From Diphasiastrum complanatum (lineage: Eukaryota > Streptophyta > Lycopodiopsida > Lycopodiales > Lycopodiaceae): 64,000 nucleotides of DNA. The notes below the pieces were generated by a model. It was not told the DNA's origin. It searched no databases and saw nothing but the letters and a program-made list of their open reading frames with translations. The stretch is from positions 39,651,192 through 39,715,191 of the forward strand of contig CM055099.1 in the NCBI GenBank assembly GCA_029204225.1. The letters are read 5' to 3'. The position numbers were made by a program, and so were the translations under genes. Positions within the stretch are counted from its first letter, which is position 1, and each line of letters starts with the position of its first letter. This document shows, in pieces, positions 31,848-43,130 of the stretch.

Positions 31848-33394
31848 CTGGTGGGAGGGTAAAAGCATCTCCTATAAAGGACAAAACTACTCTAAGCTAT
31901 CTCTATTAAGTTGTGCAAAATGTCATAAGAGACTTGAACTGATTTAATTGGCCCAAATTTCTAGATTCTTCTCTTTATGTCACTTGATATCCTAGAAAAT
32001 ATTTTATAATGTGCTCATGGGACCCTAAGTCCAAGTAACCATGATATAGCTCATAAGTTGTGGTTCTCTAGAGCCCATATGTTGTGGCAAAGGTAGAAGC
32101 AAAAACAGACAAAATTGTAGACCAAATGTTGTGGATAGGAATAGCTATATGTACTGCAAATGTATTCTTATACAACATGTGGAGCACCTAGATCAAAAAC
32201 ATTGAGCCTTCACTTATATTTGAAATATGTTAGAAACATTACTTTCATTGAGCCCCTATAGCTAGGACATAGGCCTATGCCTAAGCTCTGGGGCCTTGGG
32301 ACACCTGGGACCATAGTCAACACATTTATTGTTAGGGTTTGCACCATAAAGCATACAAAAAAGTGTGTCCTTTAGGCAAAATGCAAACATCAATTCTTAT
32401 TAGATCATAGTGAGCCATAGCTTGTTGGAAAGAAGAGCTCGAGAGATCTTTGATTGTCTTTGCACATCACATGTAGTGAAAAAAAACACAATGATACGAC
32501 CTAAGTGTTTTTTTAGGCAACTAGAAATTTGAATGACTTTGTGCATGTTGTTCTTGCAAACCAAAGGAAATTTTCTAGAAGAGACCACATGCTTGGGGCT
32601 AGGGTAGTAGGATGCCCTTCTCCATGATGGTTATAGTGTGCATTGTCCCATAGTCAATGCCCTAGCACATCCCATCTCCATGTATATATGCAAGTGGTAT
32701 GGAGAAGAAAGACACACTATCCTCTATGCTTATCTAAGTGCACGGTGAGGAGAGGGTGTGCTAGAGAGGAGAAACCATGTTGCTCCCTTCCTCTCATTCT
32801 CCAAGGAGATTAACCAACATTCATGAGTCGATTAGTTGATGGCAAGGAGGAGTCTCTTCGCCTACCATCTAGAGGCGTAGTTAGTAAGCTTGTATTATTT
32901 CTCTATTGCTATTTACTAATGGAATCTCTTAAGTGCTTGGATGTTTGCATTGTATTATTCATAGGAGGTAGGGCTAGAGGATTCCCTCCTTCTCCCTTCC
33001 TGATCTGTGAATTCTCTCTTCCAAAGGATCAAATCTTTCTTGAAGATGTCAATTATAATGTGCATCATGATTGCTAACTATACCGAGCAATTGAATGTTA
33101 CTACAACCTACATCTTTCTATCCTTGTATCTTTGCAGGCACGTCTTCGATCTTGTTATGTTTGCGATGGTTCTTCCCATATTGTGTGCTTTCTTTAGACT
33201 TAAAATGCAGGTTGAGCTCTAGGACAAGAGGTCTCCCTCCCACAACTATATTTGTGAGGAAGAGTGAGTTCTGATTGTGAGGATCCTTAAATAGGGCATT
33301 CCATCTAGCTATACATGTGATGTATACCTTTTCACTTGACTCTGGGGCGTGAGTCTTTTTGTGTCTCGATAACGTTCCTTTATGTTGCTGCTAA

Positions 33395-33660
33395 CTTTTC
33401 ATGCCTAATGGAGAGCAAATGAGCCGACCTAATCTCAAAAACAACGATGATTTGAATGAACAAGCATTCATAGCAGAGAAGTAGGGGGGAAATTCAAGGA
33501 AAGGAGAAAAGGGGAAGCAAAACAAAGGGAAGAAAAAGTAGCAAGGGAATTGGGAGAAGACCAATCGATCGAACCAACAGGAAGGTGAAGAGAAACCAAA
33601 GTCAAACAAAAAAAATTGCTTTATTTGTAGTAAGCTAGGTCATTACGCAAAAGAATAATC
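33395..33660 (+). pseudogene. Retrotransposon gag C-terminal relic with zinc knuckle
   Basis: Plus-strand reading: MPNGEQMSRPNLKNNDDL, a basic Lys/Gly/Asn-rich run, then NCFICSKLGHYAKE, a zinc knuckle whose last Cys is lost to a stop. Several stops. Family not determined. Confidence 0.5.
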
Positions 33661-33839
33661 AACTAATACAGCGGATTGCCAATAATCAAACTCCACAAAC
33701 GTAATAAGGAACATGATAATCAACTACAATATTTGCTCAACCAACTGCAGTCCTTTACTTCTGACCACTTAGGAACCTAAAGTGTTTACGAGGGACCGTA
33801 AACACAGAAAAGCCAAAGTGGTTGAAGACTGGAATCTGG

Positions 33840-34940
33840 ATTAAGAAATGGTCTACTTATTTTAACTTACACAATGTGCCTCCTCCTAGTGAAGAAATTT
33901 AACTCCAAAGCCCACAACCTGGGCCGAGTTTAAGGAGCAATTCTTGATAGCCTTTATGGTAATAGACAATTTTGAAATTTATAAACACTTTATGAAATGC
34001 TAAATGGGTAACCATAGCTTGGATACATATATCTAGAAGTTTATGGAATTTTTAACAAAAGTGCCTCTATTTTACAAAAATTGGCCCAATGGGAACTTGT
34101 ACAAGGATTGTCGGCCGATTACCGAAATGAGCGTAAGCGTAATGTTTCAAGAAGACATCATTTACGTGTCTTGTGCATATGACAGTAAGGTGGCGGCCTC
34201 CCATTAGCAAAGTCAAAATCAAACACATGCCAATCCCAAACAAAAACAAAAAAAAAACCAAGTATAATGACATTCTTTTGATGAACTTGACGAAGTTGCA
34301 CATAAGAAGCCTAAGAATAAAAAAGTGCTGCTAAGTCTAAAGACTAGCTTAGAGCCGTTAAGGAAAACCTATCCTTCATCTACAGAAAGCCTAGGCACTT
34401 GATAAAAAGCTGCCTTGGAAAAAGAAACAAGTTGACATCGTATGTGATCACCATTGTTTTACCAACGAATAAATTTTTAGAAGACTTGAAATTAAATTGG
34501 TTGAAGGATGTGAATGTGAATGCAAGTTTAGTATGTTATCTTTCAGTCCTAATGATTTATTGTGCCATAGATGCAAAATCTTAGAGAAAGACATTCATGT
34601 ATTACCAAACTCAAGCCCTCACAAGATTAGGTCTCATCTTGTGCAGAAGCTCGGGTTGCCTACAAAAGCTAGTGACCATAGTCCATTAGCTTTGGGCGGA
34701 TACGAAAATATGGGATGTCAAAGTACCAAACTTGGAGCTAGGGCTGCAAGGGCATATGAAGCAAATTGATTTTCATGCTATGAATGATGTTATTCCTGGC
34801 TATGAGTGGCTTTTCTGAAAATTGGAAAGCTCATCAATAGATTTCAAAAACCATATTGTAAATTTTGTTAGTAGTTATAAGCAAATTGCCTTTGTTTTCA
34901 AGAGACCGATGTACTCCCCTTTCCAATGGTTTCATCAGCG
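33840..34940 (+). pseudogene. Gypsy gag-protease relic
   Basis: Plus-strand traces: TTWAEFKEQFLIAFM (gag core), FMEFLTKVPLFYKN, then near 34600-34680 HKIRSHLVQKLGLPTKAS (the segment after the protease active site), and KQIDFHAMNDVIPGYEWL at about 34760 (the end of protease). Frames are broken throughout and the active-site DTG is not legible. Confidence 0.45.
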
Positions 34941-35270
34941 GGAATAATAGAAGTTATGGATTATGATTACGAAGTGTTTCATTTAATTTTGAAATCATTG
35001 TGATATTGTTGTTGACTCCATTGATATGAATGTGTTTCAACGTTGTATTATCACAAAGTCACAAAATGAGTAACTAATAACGTGCGCTTGCTAATTTCTC
35101 TATTGTCAACAAAAGTGTTCTCCTTAAATTGTGCAACTATTAGGGTCTACTAGGGTGCTCTATCCATAGGTGAATGTGGAGATCTCGATACTTCTTTGAT
35201 CCCAAAACTAGCATGTATGTCTCCCAACTTGCAAGTTCTAGAATGTGTGTATCTACGCGCATGCACGTGA

Positions 35271-35325
<55 letters not shown>

Positions 35326-37429
35326 AAAATCAGCAGAGAATCCACAAGTATCTATGGTTGAGACGAATGTATTTGCATATCGGGGTTAGAAATGCTATTA
35401 ATGCAATCACTTTGATCATCCCCATATTATATCCTATCTAACAATTTTGTTTGGACCATCATCCCTCTTGATACATGCCATGTTTGACAATCTAATCTAT
35501 TGGTACTTATAATCCAATGAAAGACATGTCATAATTGAAACCTTTCAAGAAGACAAAGTATCACTCTAAGAGTGAGCCAACATGCATCCACCATGAAGAG
35601 TCACATAAGTTGCATGTCTCAATGCTACACAATCTACCTAATAATATAAACCCTAGAAGCATATGTTTTCTCATACCAAATCCCAAGTGGGTGAAAATGC
35701 ACAACCAATAAGCAAATTACCAACAACCATACCATTTGTTGAACTCAAATTCCCGCTGGACTAGTCATTGTGTCATCCACAGCAAAATAGCAAGCATACC
35801 ACCCCATTAGTCAAGGAGCTTACAAAGGCACTTATCTCTCCACCATTGGAAGTCGATTGTGCTTCCTGTAGAAAAGAGTTGGCATTCAAACTATCATCAA
35901 CACTCAAGCATCTACATAGCTTTTCAAAGACTTTTCCACATGCATGTCATGCTTTATAGAATGTATTTGAGTGAACTCATCTCAATACATGGCATATCAA
36001 CTTAAACCAAAACAACTTATAAACTACGTATTGTGATTCCCTCTTAAGTTGTGTTTTGACATCTTTCCTTCATATGACAAAACAATATCATGACACATCG
36101 ATAGTTATGACCAAGACAACAGAAACTGTAAAAGAAACTGCAATGTTACTATAAGAAGCTAGAGTATAATTAGAAGTATTGTTGTCCTAAAGGGAAATGT
36201 ATAGTACAAATTGAATGATAGCAAAATGACAAGTTGCTACATTTATTACTTATATGAGAGATAAAACTTGCCTAAACTAGAAAGAAAATTAAATCTGGTC
36301 TCCAATCAATCACATAATCAAAAAAGGGGCCTATAGTTTTGTTCAAACTATCTGAAATTTATGGCAAGATTTGCGAGTTACAAATAGCTTTAGCCTAATA
36401 ACAAATAAATTCCACTAATGAATATATAATGATTGATAAGGGGCCCAAGTGCCAACACCATATGGTCTATTGTCAAACAATAGCATGGAGGCCTGGAGGC
36501 CCTAGGAGTTGTCAATAATATACCTATGAATGTTCCTCCTCACAATAATAGTTTCCCCATTGTTAGTGTATAGAAATTGCTAGAGCGGCAAGTGGTGATG
36601 TTGTCAAATGGAAATGTTGATGTTGCAACATATACAAGCTACTAAAAAAATGCATTTACTGAAGAAGGACCCACCAAATTTTAGGGGAAGTTCGTGTGGC
36701 AACAGAGAGGCTATTTGGTGACGTTAGGAAGAACTAGTGAAAGACTTCATGGGCTTTATGGGCATAATGCCCTTTAACAATGGACTTCATAGGCATAATG
36801 TCCTTTGTGCTCCAAGCCCATGGACTTTTGCTTAGACAAAAAAGGACAACTATGAACATTGAGGCTGCTATACTGAATGTGGTTGAGAATACGAGCATTG
36901 AGGCTGACTGAATCAAAAACCACTGGTGGTAAAATTGAGGTTGTCGCAGTCTCATATTACTTGCTGAAGAAAAATAACCAAAAATTAAACTTATGTTAAA
37001 GTCTCGGCATTCAGTCGTACAGCGTGAATAGCTGTTCCTAGTTCAATGGTTAAGGAAATGAATAAGAATTTCTTAAATGAGTTGAAGATGCAGAGGAGAA
37101 CATCTTGCAAATTCCATTTCAATCACGTATCGCAGAGCACCCTATTGGGACAACTTGCATACCAACTCAAAAGATCTGTAAAGATCTTCTTCAATATTGC
37201 ATAAGGACATTCTAACTCAAAGAAAACACACGAGCATTTCAAACCTTCAGTCTAATATTAAGAATTCACGTCTTAAGGACCATTATCACCTATCAAGCAA
37301 AGAAACGCTTACACGCCACAAGAAGACTTGAAAGAAAGAGCTCGAGAAAAGAAGTTTTTAATCACGTGGAAACATTAAGTTCACACATCAGCTAACAAAT
37401 GATAACGAACATGTCCAAAGAGAATCCAG
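34941..37429. other. Non-coding spacer
   Basis: AT-rich with no supported gene. A faint gag-like reading (LKKDPPNFRGSS...AIW) near 36650-36720 on the plus strand is too short to call. Confidence 0.5.
35273..35322. repeat. (GT)n microsatellite
   Basis: About 25 uninterrupted units. Confidence 0.95.
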
Positions 37430-38194
37430 AGTCTGAGGTTTCATGAAAGATTGAAACAGACAAATCTAAACTGACGTCTGGGGCGAACTGTGTAAATCTT
37501 TCGACACGAAGACCGCAGTAATTATTGCTGAAACGGCTTCCCAATATACAACAAGCACCCTAAAAACCTTCTTTGCTGCCCAAAGTTGAAAATGAACTGT
37601 TGATTGTCAGCCACCCAAACAGAATAACCAACCGTCACGCCGTTCATTGAAAATTGTAAAAGTGCATAGTTCATATCTTGCAGCTTTCGAGAATAATTTC
37701 ACAGCATCCGGAAATTGAACTTAGCAAATTACTTGTCCAAACGGCGGCTACATTTGCTTTGCAGATACAAAAAGGAATGCCACGAATTACACCAAAAAGT
37801 GCTCGCAGCTGAATGGACAACCTCGCTTTATTGCAAATCAAAAAAACGTCACCGAAAAACCAGCGCTTACTTAGAAGCCACATGCAATACAATCACTCAC
37901 ACAATCACAGTGGCAAAGTTCAGTTTACACAATGACCGCGACACGCACAAGCAAGCTATGCTCAAGATAAACAAGAAAAGATCGTACCGAGCAGCATAGA
38001 ACATCCTCAACTCCACCAAGAAACTTGGATCTTGAAATGCCAAGGCAGGGCAGGTAGCAGAAGAGAAAGAAAAACAACAAGGCAGCGGCACAGATCCGAA
38101 ACTCCACGTTGTGCTTCCCGGGAGGCGCGGTCCCAACAATCGCAAGGATCAAGGAGAAATAGCGAGAGAAGAAAAATAATCGAGCTACAAGGGG

Positions 38195-38264
<70 letters not shown>

Positions 38265-38340
38265 GTTACCGTCAGCGGTCGCTGGTAGAGAGCTTCGTTT
38301 CTCTAGTCACAACAATGTGTGTCTCGTTTTAAATGTAACA
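37430..38340 (-). promoter_or_regulatory. CpG-retaining pocket, possible host promoter or leader
   Basis: Unlike its surroundings, this stretch is rich in intact CpG (for example GACCGCGACACGC and CCCGGGAGGCGCGG) and carries a long GA tract at 38198-38260. On the minus strand that is a CT tract, the usual setting of plant core promoters and leaders. The minus strand downstream is T-rich with pyrimidine runs like a leader or first intron. No coding exon was found to its left, so this could be a gene head, a non-coding RNA gene or chance. Confidence 0.3.
38198..38260. repeat. (GA)n microsatellite
   Basis: About 31 uninterrupted GA units. Confidence 0.95.
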
Positions 38341-41300
38341 GTTTAACTGTCCCACTCTGGCTAGTCTTTCATCAATAATTCCCACTTCCCCTTCCTCCTA
38401 TAGTTCTAATTTTTAGGTACCTTACATCTAGGCCCATGGCCCGGAAAGAGTGACTCCATCCATCTTGATGGGCCCCAGAAAGAGTGGGTCCATCCGTGGG
38501 TCCTTCGACCCACCCATCCTGGAAACAATGACTTCATCCATGGATCAAGCAAGAAGTTTTGTGCCCATGAAAACATAAAAAGTTTGCTCCAGTGGAGAAT
38601 GGCTTCATAGGGCCCTTCTACTCACCCTCTCAAAAATGCCCTCGGCTCCAAAATAATGAATCGAGTCCAATCCATGTTCCCTATCCATGGAGATGTGCTC
38701 TTATGGTATAATCTAAGGGAATAGCATATATAGAACCACTAAAGCCTAGGGTGCAGGTAGGGCCCACTCATCGAACGATGAACAGTGCTTTATCATGATG
38801 TAACATTCTAAGCATTTTAGATCTTTGGATGAAGGTCAACCCTCCTGCATGATCCAGATTGGGAGTACATCATTTTGTAACTCAACAATGAGAGGTTATT
38901 GGGCTGGATGGTGTTAGAGCTCCATGATGTTGACTAGACATTGGCTGCTTGTTGTTTTGGATCTTCTAGAAGGCATATAGTGGCTTTTGGTGTTATCAAC
39001 CTTTGGGATCATAGAGAATTGAACCTGGGTGCATGAGCCAACTCAAGCACGATAGACTAACTCAACCACGAGTGAGAAGATAGAAGGCATGTAGTGATGA
39101 CATATACCGCCAATGATCTTTCCAAACAAGAGAAGTAGACCTTGTCTCTAGAGGAACTAATAGAGTCGCTTGAAATGAATTACACACGAGCCTATGGTGC
39201 CACATACTTCCAAAAGAACAAATCTTTGATTAGTTATCTTCCACCAGAATAAAATGATCATAAAATCATCACTAGGGCATTAGTGATTGTATGGCTATTT
39301 TACCTAATGGAAATGTGAAAAGGCCTTAAAATGATGGTGAGTAGTTGTATACTAATCATGGCAAGGAGGTTAGGCCATGAATGAATGTCGTTTAACCCAG
39401 TGAAAAGGTACAAAAGGCCATACAATGATGGTGTAGTAAATTTATGGTGAGGCAAAACAGCCTCACCATAATTGAACAATTATTTTTCCTGGTGAAAAGG
39501 TCACTAAAAATCTTTCTTTGAGCATAAAGGGTTGATAAATTATTATACTTTATGGCTAAAACTATTTTATAGCCCACATTTTTGACTTTTTGTTGACTAA
39601 AATATCCTCCTTTAACTCTTTCAAGATTTTAAATGGGCCATAATTTACTTCTATAAAGTTTTATAGACTTCAAGATTCATAAGATGCCATCATGTCACTT
39701 ATATCTGTCTTACAATCTATGTTTAGAAGTTCTGGACAAAATAATCCACAAACTCTTAGGGAATGCCAATCTTTGCATGATTTAATGCACTCCAATAATG
39801 ATCAAAAAAATGTCACACCAATCTTTTATTATTGTTGAACTATGGTTACATAACATGATGACTATGTTTATTTGAGATTGCCTAATATGCTAATCATGTT
39901 AACCATGCTCTAACTCTAGTGTAAAAGTTTGGTCCACATTTTACTTGAGGTTGCCAAAGATACTCTTCATAGGAACATATACTAAGCATTCTCTAATTAT
40001 AATACAGAATACTTTCTCAACATTTCGGTGTAAATTCTAGCAAAGATTAAACTTTGCAAAAGTATCTAATCCTCAAGAAATTATGCCTAGTTGCACACCC
40101 AATGCTCATTCTGTGGGACTCTACCTCTAATTTTAAAAACAACATTCAAAATTTTGCGTAAAACAATCTTAGAAAGAATTACAAAAGTGAGGTGGCATTA
40201 TAATTGTTTACAAATGATGAGTTTTGGCATCATAAAAAAAAAATGTGTCAAGCATATTAAGGCCCATAAATTTTTTGTCATTTACAATTCATAAAAGTTA
40301 AAATGTTTGTCTTAGCCATAGAACGAGACATGCCTCACCACACTTTACCCCTGGGAAAGGATAGTCTAACGACCTTTCCACCAAGTTCAATGGTCATTCA
40401 CACTCTAACCATGAATTTGGAGTTGTTTTACCCATGGAAAGGTGGGACATGATTTTGGGACTTTTGTAAGTTCATGATGAAAAAGCTAGCAAAAAAATTG
40501 TGTTAATGTATTCATAGAATGTCAAAACCCAAAGGTCACCAAAGAATGAGTTTGTGAATTTATAGAAATTTAATAAGTAATATATTTTAACGGGTTTGGG
40601 AATGGAATTTAGTGACACTTTTGATAGATGTAACAACCGTGTATTTATATTGAGAGCATAAGGCCAAGCCATTTATAAATGATTGTTAGACCTAACAAAA
40701 ATCTAGAGAGTAGGTAAGGTACATCTTGAAGTTGAGTATGAGCCACTTTATGTGAATAGAAATATTTAAGACAAGTATTTTAAGTAAGCTAATTCTGAGA
40801 CCAAACTCATGTGATGTCCTTTTTACATTCATCATGAAGTGCACCCCTCAAAATTGCAGGGTCGCATCACCAACTAGGTCTATAATTCAAAACCATTCAA
40901 CACATATACAATGAAGTATATATACGTGCTCATTTTGCCGATATCCTAACAATATGATGTAGTTTATGTTCAAAAAAAAAATTCGTACTCTAGAGATGAC
41001 CTAGACCAATAAAACCGTAGCTTGTAGGCAATATATCCTAGTAGTTTAGTTGCAAGAAATATCTTATACTCTAAAGATGACCTAGACAAAGAAAGGGAAG
41101 GCAAAATGATGTTGGAGGAGATAAGACTCGCCCAGTTCCCCAAACCAAAGAGATATAATCTGTCAAGTCTCGCTAAATTGAAAAAAAAGAGGGGCAAGAC
41201 CCTTATTCCAAGTATGGAGACGAGGGAAATTGCAAAGAGAAAGGACATCGGAGCAGCAAAAGTTGTCCAGCATGCAATCCCAAGCCTGCCTTTCTGCAAA

Positions 41301-41690
41301 AAAAATAAGATCAGGGGAATCGAGTGGATGGAGATACATATTAGACGTTAATAATATTGAAGGAGAACCTACATTTAGAAACAATGCAAATGTTGGCTCG
41401 TCCCCCTGAGAGGGAGAAGTGGGAAGCAAGCTTCCAATATCTAGAAACCAAGGTCACTAAATCGTTGCGAGTGCCATCAGCAGGGGTGCAGGAATAATTA
41501 AAGTTATGGACAAACAATTTGGTTAACACATCCAGGAGAAAGCCGCGAGTCACAACCTTGTTGATTTGATTTTGTCCCATTTCAGTTGGAGGGCTCCATA
41601 AGTGTGTGGAAGGAGCCAAAGTAGTAGTCAAGAGGCTCTCATAAGATAGTTCATCAAAGGAATCTGTATTATCAACATTTTCCTTGGCCT
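38341..41690. other. Non-coding spacer
   Basis: AT-rich with no coding signal. It contains the hairpin at 39442-39471 and several dispersed copies of short phrases such as GTGAAAAGG near 39310-39490. Confidence 0.5.
39442..39471. repeat. Perfect 12-bp hairpin
   Basis: TTATGGTGAGGC, a 6-base loop, then GCCTCACCATAA. It may be the fused ends of a foldback element. No target duplication was seen. Confidence 0.7.
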
Positions 41691-41699
41691 CCCATTCTG

Positions 41700-42091
41700 T
41701 TGTAAAGTTGGCTCAAGTGCACCAAGGTGCCCTATAAGACTCTAAGGGGTGACACTCCCTAAAGGTCCCAGAGCAAGTTAGGAAGTCAAGGACTGAGCCT
41801 CTGACCTGTGGTGAGCCAACGAAGTAGTCACAAGTCATGAGCTAGCTCTGGAGCTCGAGTCAACTTGGCCTAGTTAGGAGCCAAGTTGATTATGTCGTCG
41901 GGACGGCTCCCGGGATATAAGGTCCTACGTCCGGTCTCAAGGGGGATGTGACTTGAGAGGGATCCTCTATGTTAGCTTTGGTTAGTATACTCATTTGTGA
42001 TATGTTTGCCTGGACCTGAATAACCCTTGGCTACTTGATTTGATTCAAGTGACTTGATCTAGTTGGGAGTTGAGAGAGGAGTTTTACATTC
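41700..42091. other. Probable leader or LTR sequence before a gypsy fragment
   Basis: Non-coding and richer in GC than the sequence to its left, directly ahead of a gypsy protease frame. LTR ends were not identified. Confidence 0.35.
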
Positions 42092-43130
42092 GTGGGTGGA
42101 CGACACACAAGTATGGAAAGGAGCTTCCATGGGGAAACCCCCAAGACTGGTTTGAGTTTATTATTCCTATCTGGAAAGATCGCGGGGAGGAAGTTAGATT
42201 TCATGATCGACTCCGGAGCTTCACATAACTACATTTCAAGGAGTGTAGTGGAACAATTCAGCTTGCCAACCAGGCATGTGACATCAACCCTCAAGGTAGA
42301 AATAGCAAAGGGGGTATTGGATGCAGACAAAGCGACATTGAACATCTCGGTGCAGATTGGGAGATGGAAGGCTAAACTTAGCTTTCTGATTTTAGACATA
42401 GATGCCTTCAACGTGATTTTGGGTCTCCCTTGGTTAAATGAACTTTGTATTGTAGTCTTGGGTAGGAGTTCGAACTTGGTCCTCTTGGACTACAAGGGAC
42501 AAATTTGTATGACAAAAGCCCTACCCGAAGGGTACACAAAGGGTGCCGACATTGAACAAAATCTAGTTGTTGCATCAGTGATGAAAAGAATGATGAAAGA
42601 GAAAATGTCAAAAAGGCTTTCTTTTTGTCTGCCGAGAGGTTCCAAAAGAGAAAAGCGCGACAAGAAAACTTGCCAAAAGAAGTGGCAGATTTGCTAGAGG
42701 AATTTAGCGATGTGTTTCTGGAGGAACTCCCAGCTAAGCTACCTCCTCGAAGACCAATGGACCATAAAATTGAGTTGGTTCAAATTCAAAAGCACCCTAT
42801 AGGATGTCACAAGAAGAGTTGGCGGAACTGAGACGACAACTTGGTGAATTGATATACAAAGGATTTATTAGACCTAGCACTTCACCTTTTGGAGCTCTAG
42901 TGTTATTCGTGGAAAAGGCGGACAAGACTCTTCGAATGTGTGTGGATTACCGCATGCTCAACAAGAGTACCATCAAGAACAAGTATCCCATGCCTAGAAT
43001 TGAGGACCTGTTCAACCAGCTCAAACATGCCAAATATTTTAGCCGAATAAATCTCAGATTTGGATATCACCAAATTCGAATAGCGAAAGGTGATGAGCAC
43101 AAAACGGCAAGTATTGCTCGTCTGATTTGA
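42092..43130 (+). pseudogene. Ty3/gypsy protease-reverse transcriptase fragment
   Basis: The frame at 42092-42697 carries the protease FMIDSGASHNYISRSVV and the DAFNVILGLPWLNE block. The frame then shifts to 42625-42831 (FSDVFLEELPAKLPPRRPMDH, the protease/RT linker) and again to 42804-43130 with reverse transcriptase [34 protein letters not shown] and GDEHKTAS. Similarity ends at about 43125, inside the fingers-palm region before YxDD, where the sequence changes abruptly into an unrelated DDE-transposase gene. Confidence 0.85.

Larger units (their letters stand above)
30031..33390. other. Non-coding, microsatellite-bearing
   Basis: No protein signal that I can support. A TATA-like TGTATATATGCAAG near 32682, followed by a purine-rich GAGGAGAGGGTGTGC stretch, could be part of an unrecognised LTR. 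The open frames at 32823-33222 have no recognisable content. Confidence 0.5.

Noticed and set aside
32823-33222. Overlapping open frames of 71-84 codons
   Set aside because: No domain, no splice or start context, low-complexity hydrophobic composition. Chance frames are expected at this length.
36630-36780. Faint gag-like reading (KKDPPNFRGSS...AIW)
   Set aside because: Too short and with stops on either side. Kept only as a remark in the spacer entry.
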